64,000 bases of DNA from Virgibacillus sp. MSP4-1 (GCF_010092505.1 NZ_CP048021.1:372001-436000), one strand, 5' to 3'; counted from the first letter of the stretch, positions 51,166 through 59,446 are shown. Notes: generated by a model from the letters alone, not told the origin. Numbers and translations: made by a program.

Positions 51166-52422
51166 TTAACAAAATGTATCTTTAGGCTTTGGCACGGATA
51201 AACCGAATAAAGGTCTGAGATACAAAGCAACAAAGGTTCCTGCGAGCGCTAAAACACCCCAGATATACCCATGAAGACTGAAGGATGCAATTCCACCGAA
51301 GTAAGCGCCGATATTACATCCAAAGGCCAGACGTGCACCGTAGCCTAACAGAGTACCTCCAATGATAGAAGCTGCTACATTTCCCGGGCGCAGTTTTGAA
51401 AACTTAAACAAACCGCCTGCTGCGGATGCAAGAAAGGCACCCAGGATAACACCAAGATTTAATACAGTGGTAGAATCAGCAAAAATAGAAGACTCAAGAG
51501 CAGAGGCGTTTGCCCCCTGCCAGTATCCCCAGCTGGCCACATCGATTCCGAAGAACTGAGCTGCTTTAGATCCCCATAAAGCGAACGCTGACGTTACCCC
51601 CCATGGTGCACCACGTGTCATAAGGGTTAAGGCATTAAGTACAGCTAGCACAATAGCAGCTGCAAACAGGGGCCAGGAACCGCGGAAAATTCGCTTCCAA
51701 CCTCTTTCAGTAGGCAATGGAGGCATTTTTGGCGGACGTTTTTTCTTTTCCACTCTTAAAGTAATCCATGAGATGAGTCCGAATAAAGCGATTGAAACCA
51801 CCCAGGCGCCTCCATATCCAAGTCCTGTAGTCGTAGCTAATGATACAGGTTCAAATGCCGGCATTTCTTCTGTCCAGAATGGAAGATGATAGGCTCCTAG
51901 AGTTGATCCAACGATAAAGAATAATAGCGTAATAAACATAACAGAGCGTCCGCCACCCACGGCATAGAGCGTACCAGACGCACATCCGCCGCCAAGCTGC
52001 ATTCCTATACCGAAAATAAATGCACCGACGATAAGGCTGACGCCAACTGGTGAAACGTACCCTGAAACCTCACCACCAAAGAATGAAAAACCAAAGGCCA
52101 GAATTGGAGCAAATAGCGTAACGGCTACCCCCAGCATCACCATATGCGCACGTAAAGCCTGCCCATTTCCAACAGACATCAGTCTGCGGAAGGCGGAAGT
52201 GAAACCGAATCGTGCATGAAAGAGAGTATAGCCAAGGAGCAGTCCAATGACCATCAGTAATGGCTGTGCCGCATTTTGTGTCATCATAAGATAGATTAAT
52301 AACACAGCTCCAACCAGCAGACCACCAATAATTAATGGGGTTTGAGGTTTATTTAATGTTGACTGGTGCTTTTGCACGGATTCAACCTTGTCTTGTTGTG
52401 TTTGAATATTTGCTGTTGCCAT
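51166..52422 (-). CDS. YeeE/YedE-family sulfur (thiosulfate-type) transporter
   Basis: The 418-residue, ~12-helix protein matches the YeeE/YedE family. Each half has a conserved Cys-containing motif: LGGGCASGTLYAVGGG in the first half and FGCNIGAYFGGIASFS in the second. These Cys relay thiosulfate in TsuA-type transporters. It may import thiosulfate or a related sulfur compound for cysteine synthesis. An unusual ~30-residue soluble head precedes helix 1. The neighbouring thioredoxin gene upstream has its own terminator, so they are separate transcripts. Confidence 0.9.
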   Translation of the reverse strand: MATANIQTQQDKVESVQKHQSTLNKPQTPLIIGGLLVGAVLLIYLMMTQNAAQPLLMVIGLLLGYTLFHARFGFTSAFRRLMSVGNGQALRAHMVMLGVAVTLFAPILAFGFSFFGGEVSGYVSPVGVSLIVGAFIFGIGMQLGGGCASGTLYAVGGGRSVMFITLLFFIVGSTLGAYHLPFWTEEMPAFEPVSLATTTGLGYGGAWVVSIALFGLISWITLRVEKKKRPPKMPPLPTERGWKRIFRGSWPLFAAAIVLAVLNALTLMTRGAPWGVTSAFALWGSKAAQFFGIDVASWGYWQGANASALESSIFADSTTVLNLGVILGAFLASAAGGLFKFSKLRPGNVAASIIGGTLLGYGARLAFGCNIGAYFGGIASFSLHGYIWGVLALAGTFVALYLRPLFGLSVPKPKDTFC

Positions 52423-52508
52423 TTAAAAACACCCTTTTCTTATGAGTTTGGTTGGTTTTAATCTGATTTACTTTATTTATAATACTCACATGTGGGCAAC
52501 ATGTCAAA

Positions 52509-52580
52509 GAAAAAATTTTAAGAACAGATGAAGCAGGCGGGGGCTCCCAAATTCATGGAGAGGCCTGCTCCATCTGTCCT
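52509..52580 (-). terminator. Terminator after the thioredoxin gene
   Basis: Minus-strand 18-bp stem (AGGACAGATGGAGCAGGC with a complement carrying two G-U pairs), a long loop and a T-rich tail TTAAAATTTTTTC. Confidence 0.75.
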
Positions 52581-52585
52581 GATGT

Positions 52586-52894
52586 TTAAGACTGGGCAAA
52601 TTTTTTTATTTGCTCTTCAGGAATATATCCTATGGAACGATCTGCTTCTTCACCGTCTTTGACCAGGACAAGAGTCGGGATGCTCTGAACCTTGAATTCG
52701 CTTGCCAGATCTGATGCCTGATCAACATCTACAGAGAAAAAGTCAACACTGTCCAGTTCATCAGCTGCTTTTGAGACCACCGGCCCCAGCATACGACAGG
52801 CTGGTCACCAGTCAGCGGTAAACTGAAATACAGCCGGTTTGTCCATACTGTTAATAAGGCTTTGATACTCTTGTGACGTAATGTTTTTGACCAC
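52586..52894 (-). CDS. Thioredoxin-family protein with in-frame TGA at the first active-site Cys (selenoprotein candidate or nonsense-disrupted gene)
   Basis: Read on the minus strand from a GTG at 52894 (GGAGGG seven bases upstream), the frame gives a complete ~102-residue thioredoxin except for one TGA at 52805-52807. The site reads FTADW-TGA-PACR, so TGA stands exactly where the WCxxC family has its nucleophilic Cys; the second Cys is present, as are the cis-Pro IPTLVLVKDG strand and the FFSVDVD strand. The 68-residue stretch after the TGA is unbroken and ends normally, with a terminator following. Either TGA is decoded as selenocysteine (UPAC) or the gene is broken by a point change or sequence error. 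A hairpin downstream fits the first reading, but no Sec machinery is in view. Confidence 0.75.
52774..52788 (-). promoter_or_regulatory. SECIS-like hairpin downstream of the in-frame TGA
   Basis: Minus-strand GGGGCC-GGT-GGTCTC forms six pairs (two G-U) with apical loop GGU. The loop lies 22 nt after the TGA, in the range expected for bacterial SECIS elements. This is by-eye folding only, with short stems. Confidence 0.35.
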
Positions 52895-53076
52895 CTTTAA
52901 TCCCTCCTTCTATGATATTCATGTGTAATTTTCCCTGCGGATGTTAAATATATCCTGAATAATCGAATATGAATCACTTTCATCAATTCAACAAATTTCA
53001 ACGTTTTGTCCAATACGATTTCCGGTTTTTTTAATATACTATATGGAATCTCTTTTAATAGAAGGGGGTGTATGGG

Positions 53077-54444
53077 ATGAAACTTTATTTAGATCCCGGG
53101 CATGGCGGATCGGATCCAGGAGCTCAGGGGAATGGGCTGGATGAAAAGCATATCGTACTGGATATTGCCCGTAGAATTCGAAATATTTTAACCGAAGAAT
53201 ATGAAAATGTAAACATCCGTATGAGTCGTACGGATGATCGAACAGTCAGTTTGAATCAGAGGACTAATGATGCAAATGAGTGGGGCGCCGATTATTTTCT
53301 GTCTATCCACTGTAATGCCTTTAATGGCTCCGCCTATGGCTATGAAGATTATATTCACAGTAGTTTATCCGATTCCGGTCAAACGGCTCAATATCAGGAT
53401 ATTATGCACGAGGAAATAACGAAGGTGAATCAATTAAGGGATCGGGGTCAGAAGAAAGCGAACTTTCATGTGCTGCGGGAAACAACGATGTCTGCACTGC
53501 TCACTGAAAACGGCTTTATTGATAATGAAAATGATGCAAATCTGCTGCGTGATCCATCTTATCGTCAAAGCGTTGCCCGCGGACATGTCAATGGATTGGT
53601 GAGGGCCTTTAACCTGGAGCCGAAACAGGATTCAGGAGGTACCCTTTATAAAGTTATCGCTGGATCCTTTCAATCAAGAGATAACGCAAGAAGACGAGCG
53701 AATGTTTTACGGTCAAGAGGGATAGAAGCCTTTATTACTACAGTAACAATCTCTGGTACGCAATGGTATCGTGTTCAGGCCGGTGCTTTTTCTAACCGGG
53801 AAAATGCAGAAAAGCGTCTGCAGGAAGTGAGGAATGCCGGGGTTTCGGATGCTTTTATCGTGACAGAAAATGAAGGCAGCGATAACGGGGACAGTCCCCA
53901 GCCTGATCCCGAGCCAGCAGGATATCCAATTACAGGGTCAACCTATCTTTCTCCTGAATTAATGAACCAATACGTGAGAGGTATAAACGGCAATGCTATT
54001 GAAATCGCAAATTACTATTTAACTTTTGGAGAATACTATGGCATCCGTGGAGATATTGCTTTTGCCCAGGCAATGCATGAAACAGACTTTTTACGCTTTA
54101 CTGGAGTGGTGGAGCCCGAACAAAATAACTTCTGTGGTTTAGGTGCAACAGGTCCTGACAACCCGGGAGCAAGCTTTGATAAACCAAGAGAAGGGGTACT
54201 GGCTCATATTCAGCATCTGTATGCTTATGCGACGACGAAGCCATTACCCGAGGATTATCCTCTTGTCGATCCCCGCTTTGACTTGGTGACCCGGGGATCT
54301 GCATCAACCTGGACAGGATTAAATGGCAAATGGGCCGTTCCTGGAAATGGTTATGGCCAATCGATTCTGGACATTTACGAACGTATGATCAACTCGAGTA
54401 TAGATCACCTGGAGGATGTACGGCAAAATGTCAGGGGAGCATAA
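53077..54444 (+). CDS. N-acetylmuramoyl-L-alanine amidase with SPOR repeats and glucosaminidase domain
   Basis: The 455-residue protein starts with an Amidase_3 domain (LDPGHGGSDPGAQG with the zinc His and Glu, FLSIHCNAFNG, ALLTENGFIDN), two SPOR-type repeats (LYKVIAGSFQSRDNARRRANVLRSRG and QWYRVQAGAFSNRENAEKRLQEV), a proline-rich linker and a C-terminal glucosaminidase domain (GDIAFAQAMHETDFLRFTG). It lacks a signal peptide, like CwlC-type enzymes that lyse the mother cell in sporulation. It cleaves peptidoglycan. The ATG at 53077 is chosen by GGGGG; GTG 53068 is unlikely. The linker codons contain GGGGACAGTCCCC, like repeat A. Confidence 0.9.
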   Translation: MKLYLDPGHGGSDPGAQGNGLDEKHIVLDIARRIRNILTEEYENVNIRMSRTDDRTVSLNQRTNDANEWGADYFLSIHCNAFNGSAYGYEDYIHSSLSDSGQTAQYQDIMHEEITKVNQLRDRGQKKANFHVLRETTMSALLTENGFIDNENDANLLRDPSYRQSVARGHVNGLVRAFNLEPKQDSGGTLYKVIAGSFQSRDNARRRANVLRSRGIEAFITTVTISGTQWYRVQAGAFSNRENAEKRLQEVRNAGVSDAFIVTENEGSDNGDSPQPDPEPAGYPITGSTYLSPELMNQYVRGINGNAIEIANYYLTFGEYYGIRGDIAFAQAMHETDFLRFTGVVEPEQNNFCGLGATGPDNPGASFDKPREGVLAHIQHLYAYATTKPLPEDYPLVDPRFDLVTRGSASTWTGLNGKWAVPGNGYGQSILDIYERMINSSIDHLEDVRQNVRGA

Positions 54445-54492
54445 GCTTTAACCTGGGGCGTCACCATCCAGTTTTGTCCGACTTTAAAATTG

Positions 54493-54531
54493 GGTCAGTC
54501 ATCCCTTATAGTGGAATGGCTGACCTTTTTC
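54493..54531 (+). terminator. Terminator after the amidase gene
   Basis: GGTCAGTCATCC pairs with GGAATGGCTGACC (one wobble, one bulge), followed by five T. Confidence 0.75.
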
Positions 54532-54540
54532 ATAACTGAT

Positions 54541-54972
54541 TTAAGATAAGGGAGCTTGTTTATCATGATAGGCAAGCCCTGCAGCATTAATGAAGAAAAT
54601 ATAGACTGGATAAAGAATCAGCAATGCTAAAATCATGAAGCCGGTACCAGGGCCAGGTTCATCTCCTCCATAGGTAATGGGAAATATAGACGCAAAAAGA
54701 AATACATAGAGAACATGATAGGGGACCCACAGAATTACGGACCAGAAGCTCGATTTGCGTCCATTCAGCCACTTTTGCGTTAGAATGAAAAGACCAATTG
54801 AACCTGACATCAACGTCATTAAACTCATCAAGCCTATGATGATTACCATTTGGTCAATATTCACATTTGTAAGTCTGCTCAGACGATATACATTCACCAT
54901 TAATTCAATAGGGACAAATAATAGCAAAGCATAGATCGCACTGATTGCGTTTATTTTTACGAAAAAGCTCAT
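54541..54972 (-). CDS. Membrane protein of unknown function (four helices)
   Basis: The 143-residue protein has four hydrophobic segments (about residues 6-26, 42-64, 79-97 and 113-133) separated by short loops. I do not recognise a family. The sequence is compatible with small Bacillaceae integral membrane proteins (IDQMVIIIGLMSLMTLMSGSIG, GGDEPGPGTG). A G-rich region precedes the ATG. It is convergent with the amidase gene. Function unknown. Confidence 0.65.
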   Translation of the reverse strand: MSFFVKINAISAIYALLLFVPIELMVNVYRLSRLTNVNIDQMVIIIGLMSLMTLMSGSIGLFILTQKWLNGRKSSFWSVILWVPYHVLYVFLFASIFPITYGGDEPGPGTGFMILALLILYPVYIFFINAAGLAYHDKQAPLS

Positions 54973-55102
54973 AGCAAATCCAATCCCCCACTTTGGCTTT
55001 TTTCAATCATAACATGAATGATATTTTCTGAATCTGTTTATCAATAAGCCTACGTTGGTATAATAATAGAAATGGAATCAATGATTGAGAGGATGTGTCA
55101 TA

Positions 55103-55663
55103 ATGGCGATTACTTATCAAAACTTTCGGGGAGATACATATTATTTGCACAGTAGAAAAACGAAAAAAGGAAATACAACCTATCATTTTTCCAAGAAAAG
55201 TGAGGGAGCTGATGTTGAGGTCATTCCAGAGGGTTATGAAATCTATGAGAACCCTAATGGAAAGGTTGCCTTGCGCAAAAAACAAAAGCCACTTATTTTT
55301 GACGACGAAATTGAAATCATCGACAATGGCATGAAAAAATTCTGTCCTATTAAGGATTACAAACTAGATACTAAGAAAGATACAGTTTATATCTATACTG
55401 AATTTCAGAAAGAAAAACTAGGTGAATTATTAGGAAGCTTTTTTGCCGACAAAAAGGAGGAAATGAATCGTTTTAAGGAATACGAAACGGTCATGCGTTT
55501 TAGGCTGGTTGATAAAGAAGACAGGATTTTTGAGGTGGAACGATTTTGTTTCATAGGCAGTATTGACGATTGGATAATGGTTGATGGTTCAGATGATCTG
55601 CGTGAACTGGTTGAAGAAAATGTTCAGCATATTGGTGAGGACTCTTTTTATGAACTCTTTTAA
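55103..55663 (+). CDS. Uncharacterised cytosolic protein
   Basis: This 186-residue soluble protein begins at ATG 55103 behind AGAGG; the in-frame TTG at 55085 has no ribosome binding site. It contains a beta-rich N-terminal part (YLHSRKTKKGNTTYHFSKKSEG, VIPEGYEIYENPNGKVALR) that resembles a small double-stranded beta-type domain, and an acidic C-terminal half. I do not recognise a family, and none of the neighbours suggests a role. No signal peptide or membrane segment. Function unknown. Confidence 0.65.
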   Translation: MAITYQNFRGDTYYLHSRKTKKGNTTYHFSKKSEGADVEVIPEGYEIYENPNGKVALRKKQKPLIFDDEIEIIDNGMKKFCPIKDYKLDTKKDTVYIYTEFQKEKLGELLGSFFADKKEEMNRFKEYETVMRFRLVDKEDRIFEVERFCFIGSIDDWIMVDGSDDLRELVEENVQHIGEDSFYELF

Positions 55664-55858
55664 TAGATGGTTTGTTTTGCGCTTGATCCCATATGCTCAT
55701 TTACACTATTAAAATGCCTGAAGGATTTATGTGTATAACAGCTGAATAATGATAAAGGAGAGAAGATACTCTATCATAATGTATGCTTGCTATGGCAGAT
55801 ACTTTTGACTTGCATGTTGGGAATAGAAATGAAAATAAACTGGTAATCCAGCATAATG

Positions 55859-56029
55859 TTATTTTCTCTTATTTGGCAAAAATTCGATAACAAACCATGC
55901 AATTACCATTCCAATTACAGCTTCTAAGAAGTTCCACTTCCATTCAATTGTGTTAGTAAAAATGTAATCAATTATACTTAGCAAAAAATACAGAATTAAA
56001 CCTAAGATGACTCTTGTTTTATGATTCAT
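55859..56029 (-). CDS. Small two-helix membrane protein
   Basis: The 56-residue product starts at ATG behind AAAGAGG on the minus strand and reads without interruption. It has two hydrophobic helices: VILGLILYFLLSIIDYIF (7-24) and LEAVIGMVIAWFVIEFL (35-51). It ends in basic PNKRK. No family is known to me. It lies alone in an otherwise empty 560-bp interval; the bases at 55664-55858 and 56030-56143 show no gene. Confidence 0.6.
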   Translation of the reverse strand: MNHKTRVILGLILYFLLSIIDYIFTNTIEWKWNFLEAVIGMVIAWFVIEFLPNKRK

Positions 56030-56179
56030 AAAAATCCTCTTTCAGTAATTTATCCAATATTATACATTAAGTGAATATTACATTAAATCCTTATATGTAC
56101 TCAGCAATCGACAGCTCGGTGATATATAAATTTCAATCATTATAGAGGAGCAGGAACCAGGAGTGTTCTTGCTCCTCTG

Positions 56180-56215
56180 CACTTTAACGCTTTAAAGCAG
56201 TGAGGGACAGTCCCT
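56180..56215 (-). repeat. Palindromic repeat A, copy 3 (incomplete)
   Basis: Minus strand: 7 nt after the S9-peptidase stop codon comes AGGGACTGTCCCTCAC, then the inner CTTTAAAGCGTTAAAG palindrome; the distal arm is missing and is replaced by a separate hairpin (AGAGGAGCAGGAAC and its complement, 56144-56178). Confidence 0.72.
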
Positions 56216-56222
56216 GGATTGG

Positions 56223-58214
56223 TTACAGGTACTCCTCAAACCACTCTGCCATTTCATTTAACCGGTCCATTCTTAGCTTTGGCTTTCCGCTTCTGGACAG
56301 TTCGTGATCGGATTCCGGAAAACGGACAAATTTTACTGGCTTATGCTGGTGCTTCAAAGCCACATACATTTGCTCGCCCTGTTCGATTGGGCAGCGGTGA
56401 TCCTCTTCACCGTGAATGATGAGCAATGGTGTTTCCACCTGATTAACGTAACGGATAGGAGAGTGCTTCCACAGCTTGTCAGGTTCATCGAGCTTGTTCG
56501 TCTTCAACTCCCACTCCGTAAAGAAGTAGCCAATATCACTCACACCATAGAAGCTGAACCAGTTACTTATGGAACGCTGAGTGGCAGCGGCTTTGAACCG
56601 ATGGGTGTGTCCTACAATCCAATTGGTCATAAAGCCGCCATAGCTGCCGCCGGTCACACCAAGGCGCTCTTTATCAATCCAATCAAAAATTTCAACTGCG
56701 TAATCCACCGCATCCATGATATCCTCATAATCTTTCCCGCCGTAATCTCCTCTGACAGCATCCACAAATTCCTGACCATACCCGTGACTGCCACGAGGGT
56801 TCATGAAAAGTACCCCATAGCCTTTTTCCGCAAATACCTGAAATTCATGCATAAAGGAGTTAGAGTACATCATATGCGGTCCCCCATGAATCTCAACAAT
56901 CAGCGGATATTTTTTTCCTTCTTCAAAATCTGCAGGCTTCATCAGCCATCCTTGTAGGGAAAGACCATCACGTGCTGTGAAATTCATTTCTTCAGGGAGG
57001 GAAACCTGCCTATCTTTTATCCAATGTTGATTAGCCTCTGTTAAGCGAGTTTCCTTTCTGCTATCCAAAGCAACATGATAGAGGTCACACGGAACTTCCG
57101 GATCACTGACTCCAATAACCGCTTGCCTGCGATGCTGATCAAGTCCAAAAGCATAAAGCTGCCGTTTGCCGCCAACTACTGTAGTTATGCTCTGATCTAT
57201 ACCAATATGATAAAGGTGTGTATTTCCCCGATCACTCGCAAGCACATATAATCCATCATCGTTGGCGGTCCATACCGCACCCGGATTTCCTGCACCTGTA
57301 GCCAAATCATTAATAGCGACATCGTTGACTTCTGTATCCCAGTCTCTGGTCAGACAGGTAAGTTCCTTGGAGTGGAGATCAAGGGTCCAGACTCTTGTCA
57401 AAGTTGCCCCTTTATATTCCATTTTGTGCCCCAGTAAAGAGAGGCTTTTGCCATCATGGGAATAATTCGGGGTGGTAAAAATTCCTTCACTGTTGGTCAG
57501 CTTCGTTAAAATCCTGCTGTTAAGGTCAAGCTCATAAATATCGGAAATCATTGTGAAGTCAGGGTCTTCAGAACGATTGGCGGAAAAAGCTATCCGCTTT
57601 CCATCAGGGGAGAAGGCGGCATTGTGTTGATGATAGCTTCCCTCTGTAAGCTGAGTTTTTTCACCAGTTTCCAAATCTATGAAAACAAGCTGTGAAAACT
57701 TTTCCTCAAGCAATCCCTGTCCGTTTGCTTTATACTTTAATCTTGTTGTGATATAAGGCTCAGGTTCTTTTTCCTGTTCTTTAGACACTTTTGCATCAGC
57801 CTCTGTTTCCTCGATGGATTGATTCTCTTTCAGGCTTACCGTACATAAAATGGAGCGGCCATCTGGTGACCAGACTGGGTGACTGGCACCATTTTTGAAA
57901 AACGTCACCTGTTGGGCCTCACCACCATAAAAGGAAATTTTCCAAATCTGATTTGTACCGGACCGGTTGGATGTAAACAGAATCGTATGCCCATCCGGAG
58001 ACCATCTCGGACTCGCATCCTTATTGTCCCCCTGTGTAAAGGGAATCAGCTCCCTGGTTTGTATGTTCATCACATACAAAGAAGATTGATAGTCTTTCTG
58101 CTTATGGATTGTACGTTTCACAAAAACCACCCAGTTGCCATCAGGTGACACCTGAGGATCGGAAATAAAGGAAAATTTTAATAAATCGTTGACGGTAATT
58201 CCACTTTTACTCAT
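56223..58214 (-). CDS. S9-family (prolyl-oligopeptidase-like) peptidase
   Basis: The 663-residue protein has an N-terminal TolB-like beta-propeller (DPQVSPDGNWVVFVKR, RWSPDGHTILFTSN, FSPDGKRIAFSANR) and a C-terminal alpha/beta-hydrolase domain of the S9 family. The catalytic triad is visible: Ser 524 in GGSYGGF, Asp in GEEDHRCP and His in SDHELSRSG. It cleaves peptides, probably acylaminoacyl- or dipeptidyl-type. No signal peptide, so it is cytosolic. AAAGGTGGGAAATGA precedes the ATG. Repeat A lies behind its stop codon. Confidence 0.93.
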   Translation of the reverse strand: MSKSGITVNDLLKFSFISDPQVSPDGNWVVFVKRTIHKQKDYQSSLYVMNIQTRELIPFTQGDNKDASPRWSPDGHTILFTSNRSGTNQIWKISFYGGEAQQVTFFKNGASHPVWSPDGRSILCTVSLKENQSIEETEADAKVSKEQEKEPEPYITTRLKYKANGQGLLEEKFSQLVFIDLETGEKTQLTEGSYHQHNAAFSPDGKRIAFSANRSEDPDFTMISDIYELDLNSRILTKLTNSEGIFTTPNYSHDGKSLSLLGHKMEYKGATLTRVWTLDLHSKELTCLTRDWDTEVNDVAINDLATGAGNPGAVWTANDDGLYVLASDRGNTHLYHIGIDQSITTVVGGKRQLYAFGLDQHRRQAVIGVSDPEVPCDLYHVALDSRKETRLTEANQHWIKDRQVSLPEEMNFTARDGLSLQGWLMKPADFEEGKKYPLIVEIHGGPHMMYSNSFMHEFQVFAEKGYGVLFMNPRGSHGYGQEFVDAVRGDYGGKDYEDIMDAVDYAVEIFDWIDKERLGVTGGSYGGFMTNWIVGHTHRFKAAATQRSISNWFSFYGVSDIGYFFTEWELKTNKLDEPDKLWKHSPIRYVNQVETPLLIIHGEEDHRCPIEQGEQMYVALKHQHKPVKFVRFPESDHELSRSGKPKLRMDRLNEMAEWFEEYL

Positions 58215-58467
58215 TCATTTCCCACCTTTATGTATGTAATTGCCTGGTGAATTCAAAAAATTCATTCCCTTTCTGTTATACACTAGTTCTATAGTCACCA
58301 CAACTATTTTTCATCATGTGAAATTAAAGAGTCCTTTTTAAAATTATGAAACTTGAATCTATGTAAGACGTACTTTATTAAAAGGGTAGAAATCTTGCAA
58401 TATTTAATAACACCACTGTACAGGGGGACAAAAATTGAGGAATTGGTGGACAAGCAGGAAGGAAGTT

Positions 58468-58617
58468 ATGAGGAAAAGGAAGAAGAACGATGATCACCGT
58501 TTGCGGGACTATGTTTTTGATTTTCTCAGTTGGATTCCGGAGCTTATCGTCCTGCCCATTCGATTTATTATTTGGATTGTCAGAGGAATTGGAAAATTGA
58601 TAGGTGACTTTTTTTAA
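58468..58617 (+). CDS. Small basic membrane-associated protein
   Basis: The 49-residue product starts at an ATG behind AAGGAAG and has a highly basic N-terminus (RKRKKNDDHRLRD) and a hydrophobic C-terminal part (FLSWIPELIVLPIRFIIWIVRGIGKLIG) that could form one or two membrane helices. The sequence is of Bacillaceae hypothetical type; no function is known. Downstream spacing to the next gene is 68 nt. The start at TTG 58435 is less likely. Confidence 0.6.
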   Translation: MRKRKKNDDHRLRDYVFDFLSWIPELIVLPIRFIIWIVRGIGKLIGDFF

Positions 58618-58685
58618 TCCGTGAAACACTGTAGATAAATTGCTTTTTGAATGAAGAAAGTCATAAATGATATTGGGGTGATGTT

Positions 58686-59000
58686 TTGACAGTGTTTATT
58701 CTTATTACACTAATTTTATTTTTTGATGGAGCAGCTATCCATTTTCACAGGACTGGTAAGATCGCTTTATGGTTATCTGGAATAGTGATGGGCGTACTTT
58801 CTCCAATATTGGGATATTCTTTCGTTTTTGTTTTTTGGCAACTCAGTAAAACGTTCGACCCTTCCTCTACACACGCAGGTGCAGCGTATGCAGGTGTATT
58901 TATCTTTTTCGGATTGATAGCTAATGCTATTATTTTTTTCATTATCGGTTTCCTTATAAAACTCATTAACCACTTTAAATCTAATAAAATTCGTATCTAA
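58686..59000 (+). CDS. Membrane protein of unknown function
   Basis: The 104-residue protein starts at a TTG behind GGGGTGATG and has three hydrophobic helices (about residues 2-16, 26-50 and 69-93). Helix 2 carries GVLSPILGYSF, and helix 3 begins at AGVFIFFGL. I do not recognise a family. It lies between a small basic protein gene and the type I toxin-antitoxin locus. The TTG start is inferred from the ribosome binding site only. Confidence 0.6.
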   Translation: MTVFILITLILFFDGAAIHFHRTGKIALWLSGIVMGVLSPILGYSFVFVFWQLSKTFDPSSTHAGAAYAGVFIFFGLIANAIIFFIIGFLIKLINHFKSNKIRI

Positions 59001-59107
59001 TTTCTTGTGTTAATGGGAGTTGTACCTTCCTTTGCCGGTTTTTCCATAGGAGTTAAACTGTGGCAAAAATTGCATGTTAAGGATATGTACATATGTTTGT
59101 TTCATGT

Positions 59108-59113
59108 TATAAT
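59108..59113 (+). promoter_or_regulatory. Putative -10 of the antitoxin RNA
   Basis: TATAAT in ATGTTATAATAT; the -35 is poor. It lies 27 nt before the direct repeat at 59140. Confidence 0.45.
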
Positions 59114-59119
59114 ATATAT

Positions 59120-59262
59120 AGAATTGCATACGATAGAAATGCCGTCCCATGCTGGTAACATGGAACGGTCGTACAATAGACCAACCCCATCACGAGGGGG
59201 AGGCACTATGAAGGGAATAACCTCTCACGGCCCTGCTCAAGCACATGAGGGGTTATTTTTTA
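59120..59262 (+). ncRNA. Putative type I antitoxin RNA (par/Fst-like)
   Basis: A plus-strand transcript from about 59120 would end at the shared hairpin AATAACCTCTC / GAGGGGTTATT plus TTTTTT near 59251-59262, reading antisense to the end of the toxin gene. Its 5' part contains TGCCGTCCC (59140-59148), complementary to the matching sequence at the 5' end of the minus-strand toxin RNA (59379-59387). The ends are inferred, not measured. Confidence 0.55.
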
Positions 59263-59339
59263 TTGTCGGACATGATGATGGCAATTAACGTACCAAAGGC
59301 AATCATTAAGGTCATTGCATCGCTCATATCCATAGGCAT
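59253..59339 (-). CDS. Small hydrophobic peptide, holin-like type I toxin candidate
   Basis: The 28-residue peptide is a single hydrophobic helix with acidic N-terminus and lysine tail: start MPMDMSDAMT, core LMIAFGTLIAIIM, end SDNKK. This is the pattern of the putative holin-like toxins of Firmicutes. On the minus strand the strong GGGGAGGGGGTG site directly precedes ATG 59339 (ATG 59333 is an alternative). The gene has its own promoter (TATAAT 59418-59423). It would depolarise the membrane if translated in excess. The toxin identity is by sequence pattern and context. Confidence 0.65.
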   Translation of the reverse strand: MPMDMSDAMTLMIAFGTLIAIIMSDNKK

Positions 59340-59378
59340 CACCCCCTCCCCGGGAGCCCCTTTTCAGGGATAAAGGTG

Positions 59379-59387
59379 TGCCGTCCC
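59379..59387 (+). repeat. Direct repeat TGCCGTCCC shared by the two RNAs
   Basis: The same nine bases occur at 59140-59148; in the convergent RNAs these give complementary 5' regions, as in the direct repeats DRa/DRb of par (Fst) systems. Confidence 0.6.
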
Positions 59388-59417
59388 CTCATGTGAAGCT
59401 TGTCTATTGTATTTTTT

Positions 59418-59446
59418 ATTATAGCATAATCGAACATATGTTTCCA
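59418..59446 (-). promoter_or_regulatory. Promoter of the toxin mRNA
   Basis: Minus-strand TGGAAA (59441-59446), 17-bp spacer, TATAAT (59418-59423) with an extended TGC before it. Confidence 0.7.

Noticed and set aside
58378-58629. 83-codon minus-strand frame
   Set aside because: It lies opposite the small basic membrane protein gene, which has a good ribosome binding site and typical amphipathic composition; the minus frame has none.
59007-59288. 93-codon plus-strand frame over the toxin-antitoxin locus
   Set aside because: It crosses the antitoxin promoter and terminator and has no suitable start; the non-coding RNA model explains the sequence better. A shorter frame at 59209 with GGGGGAGG before it cannot be fully excluded.
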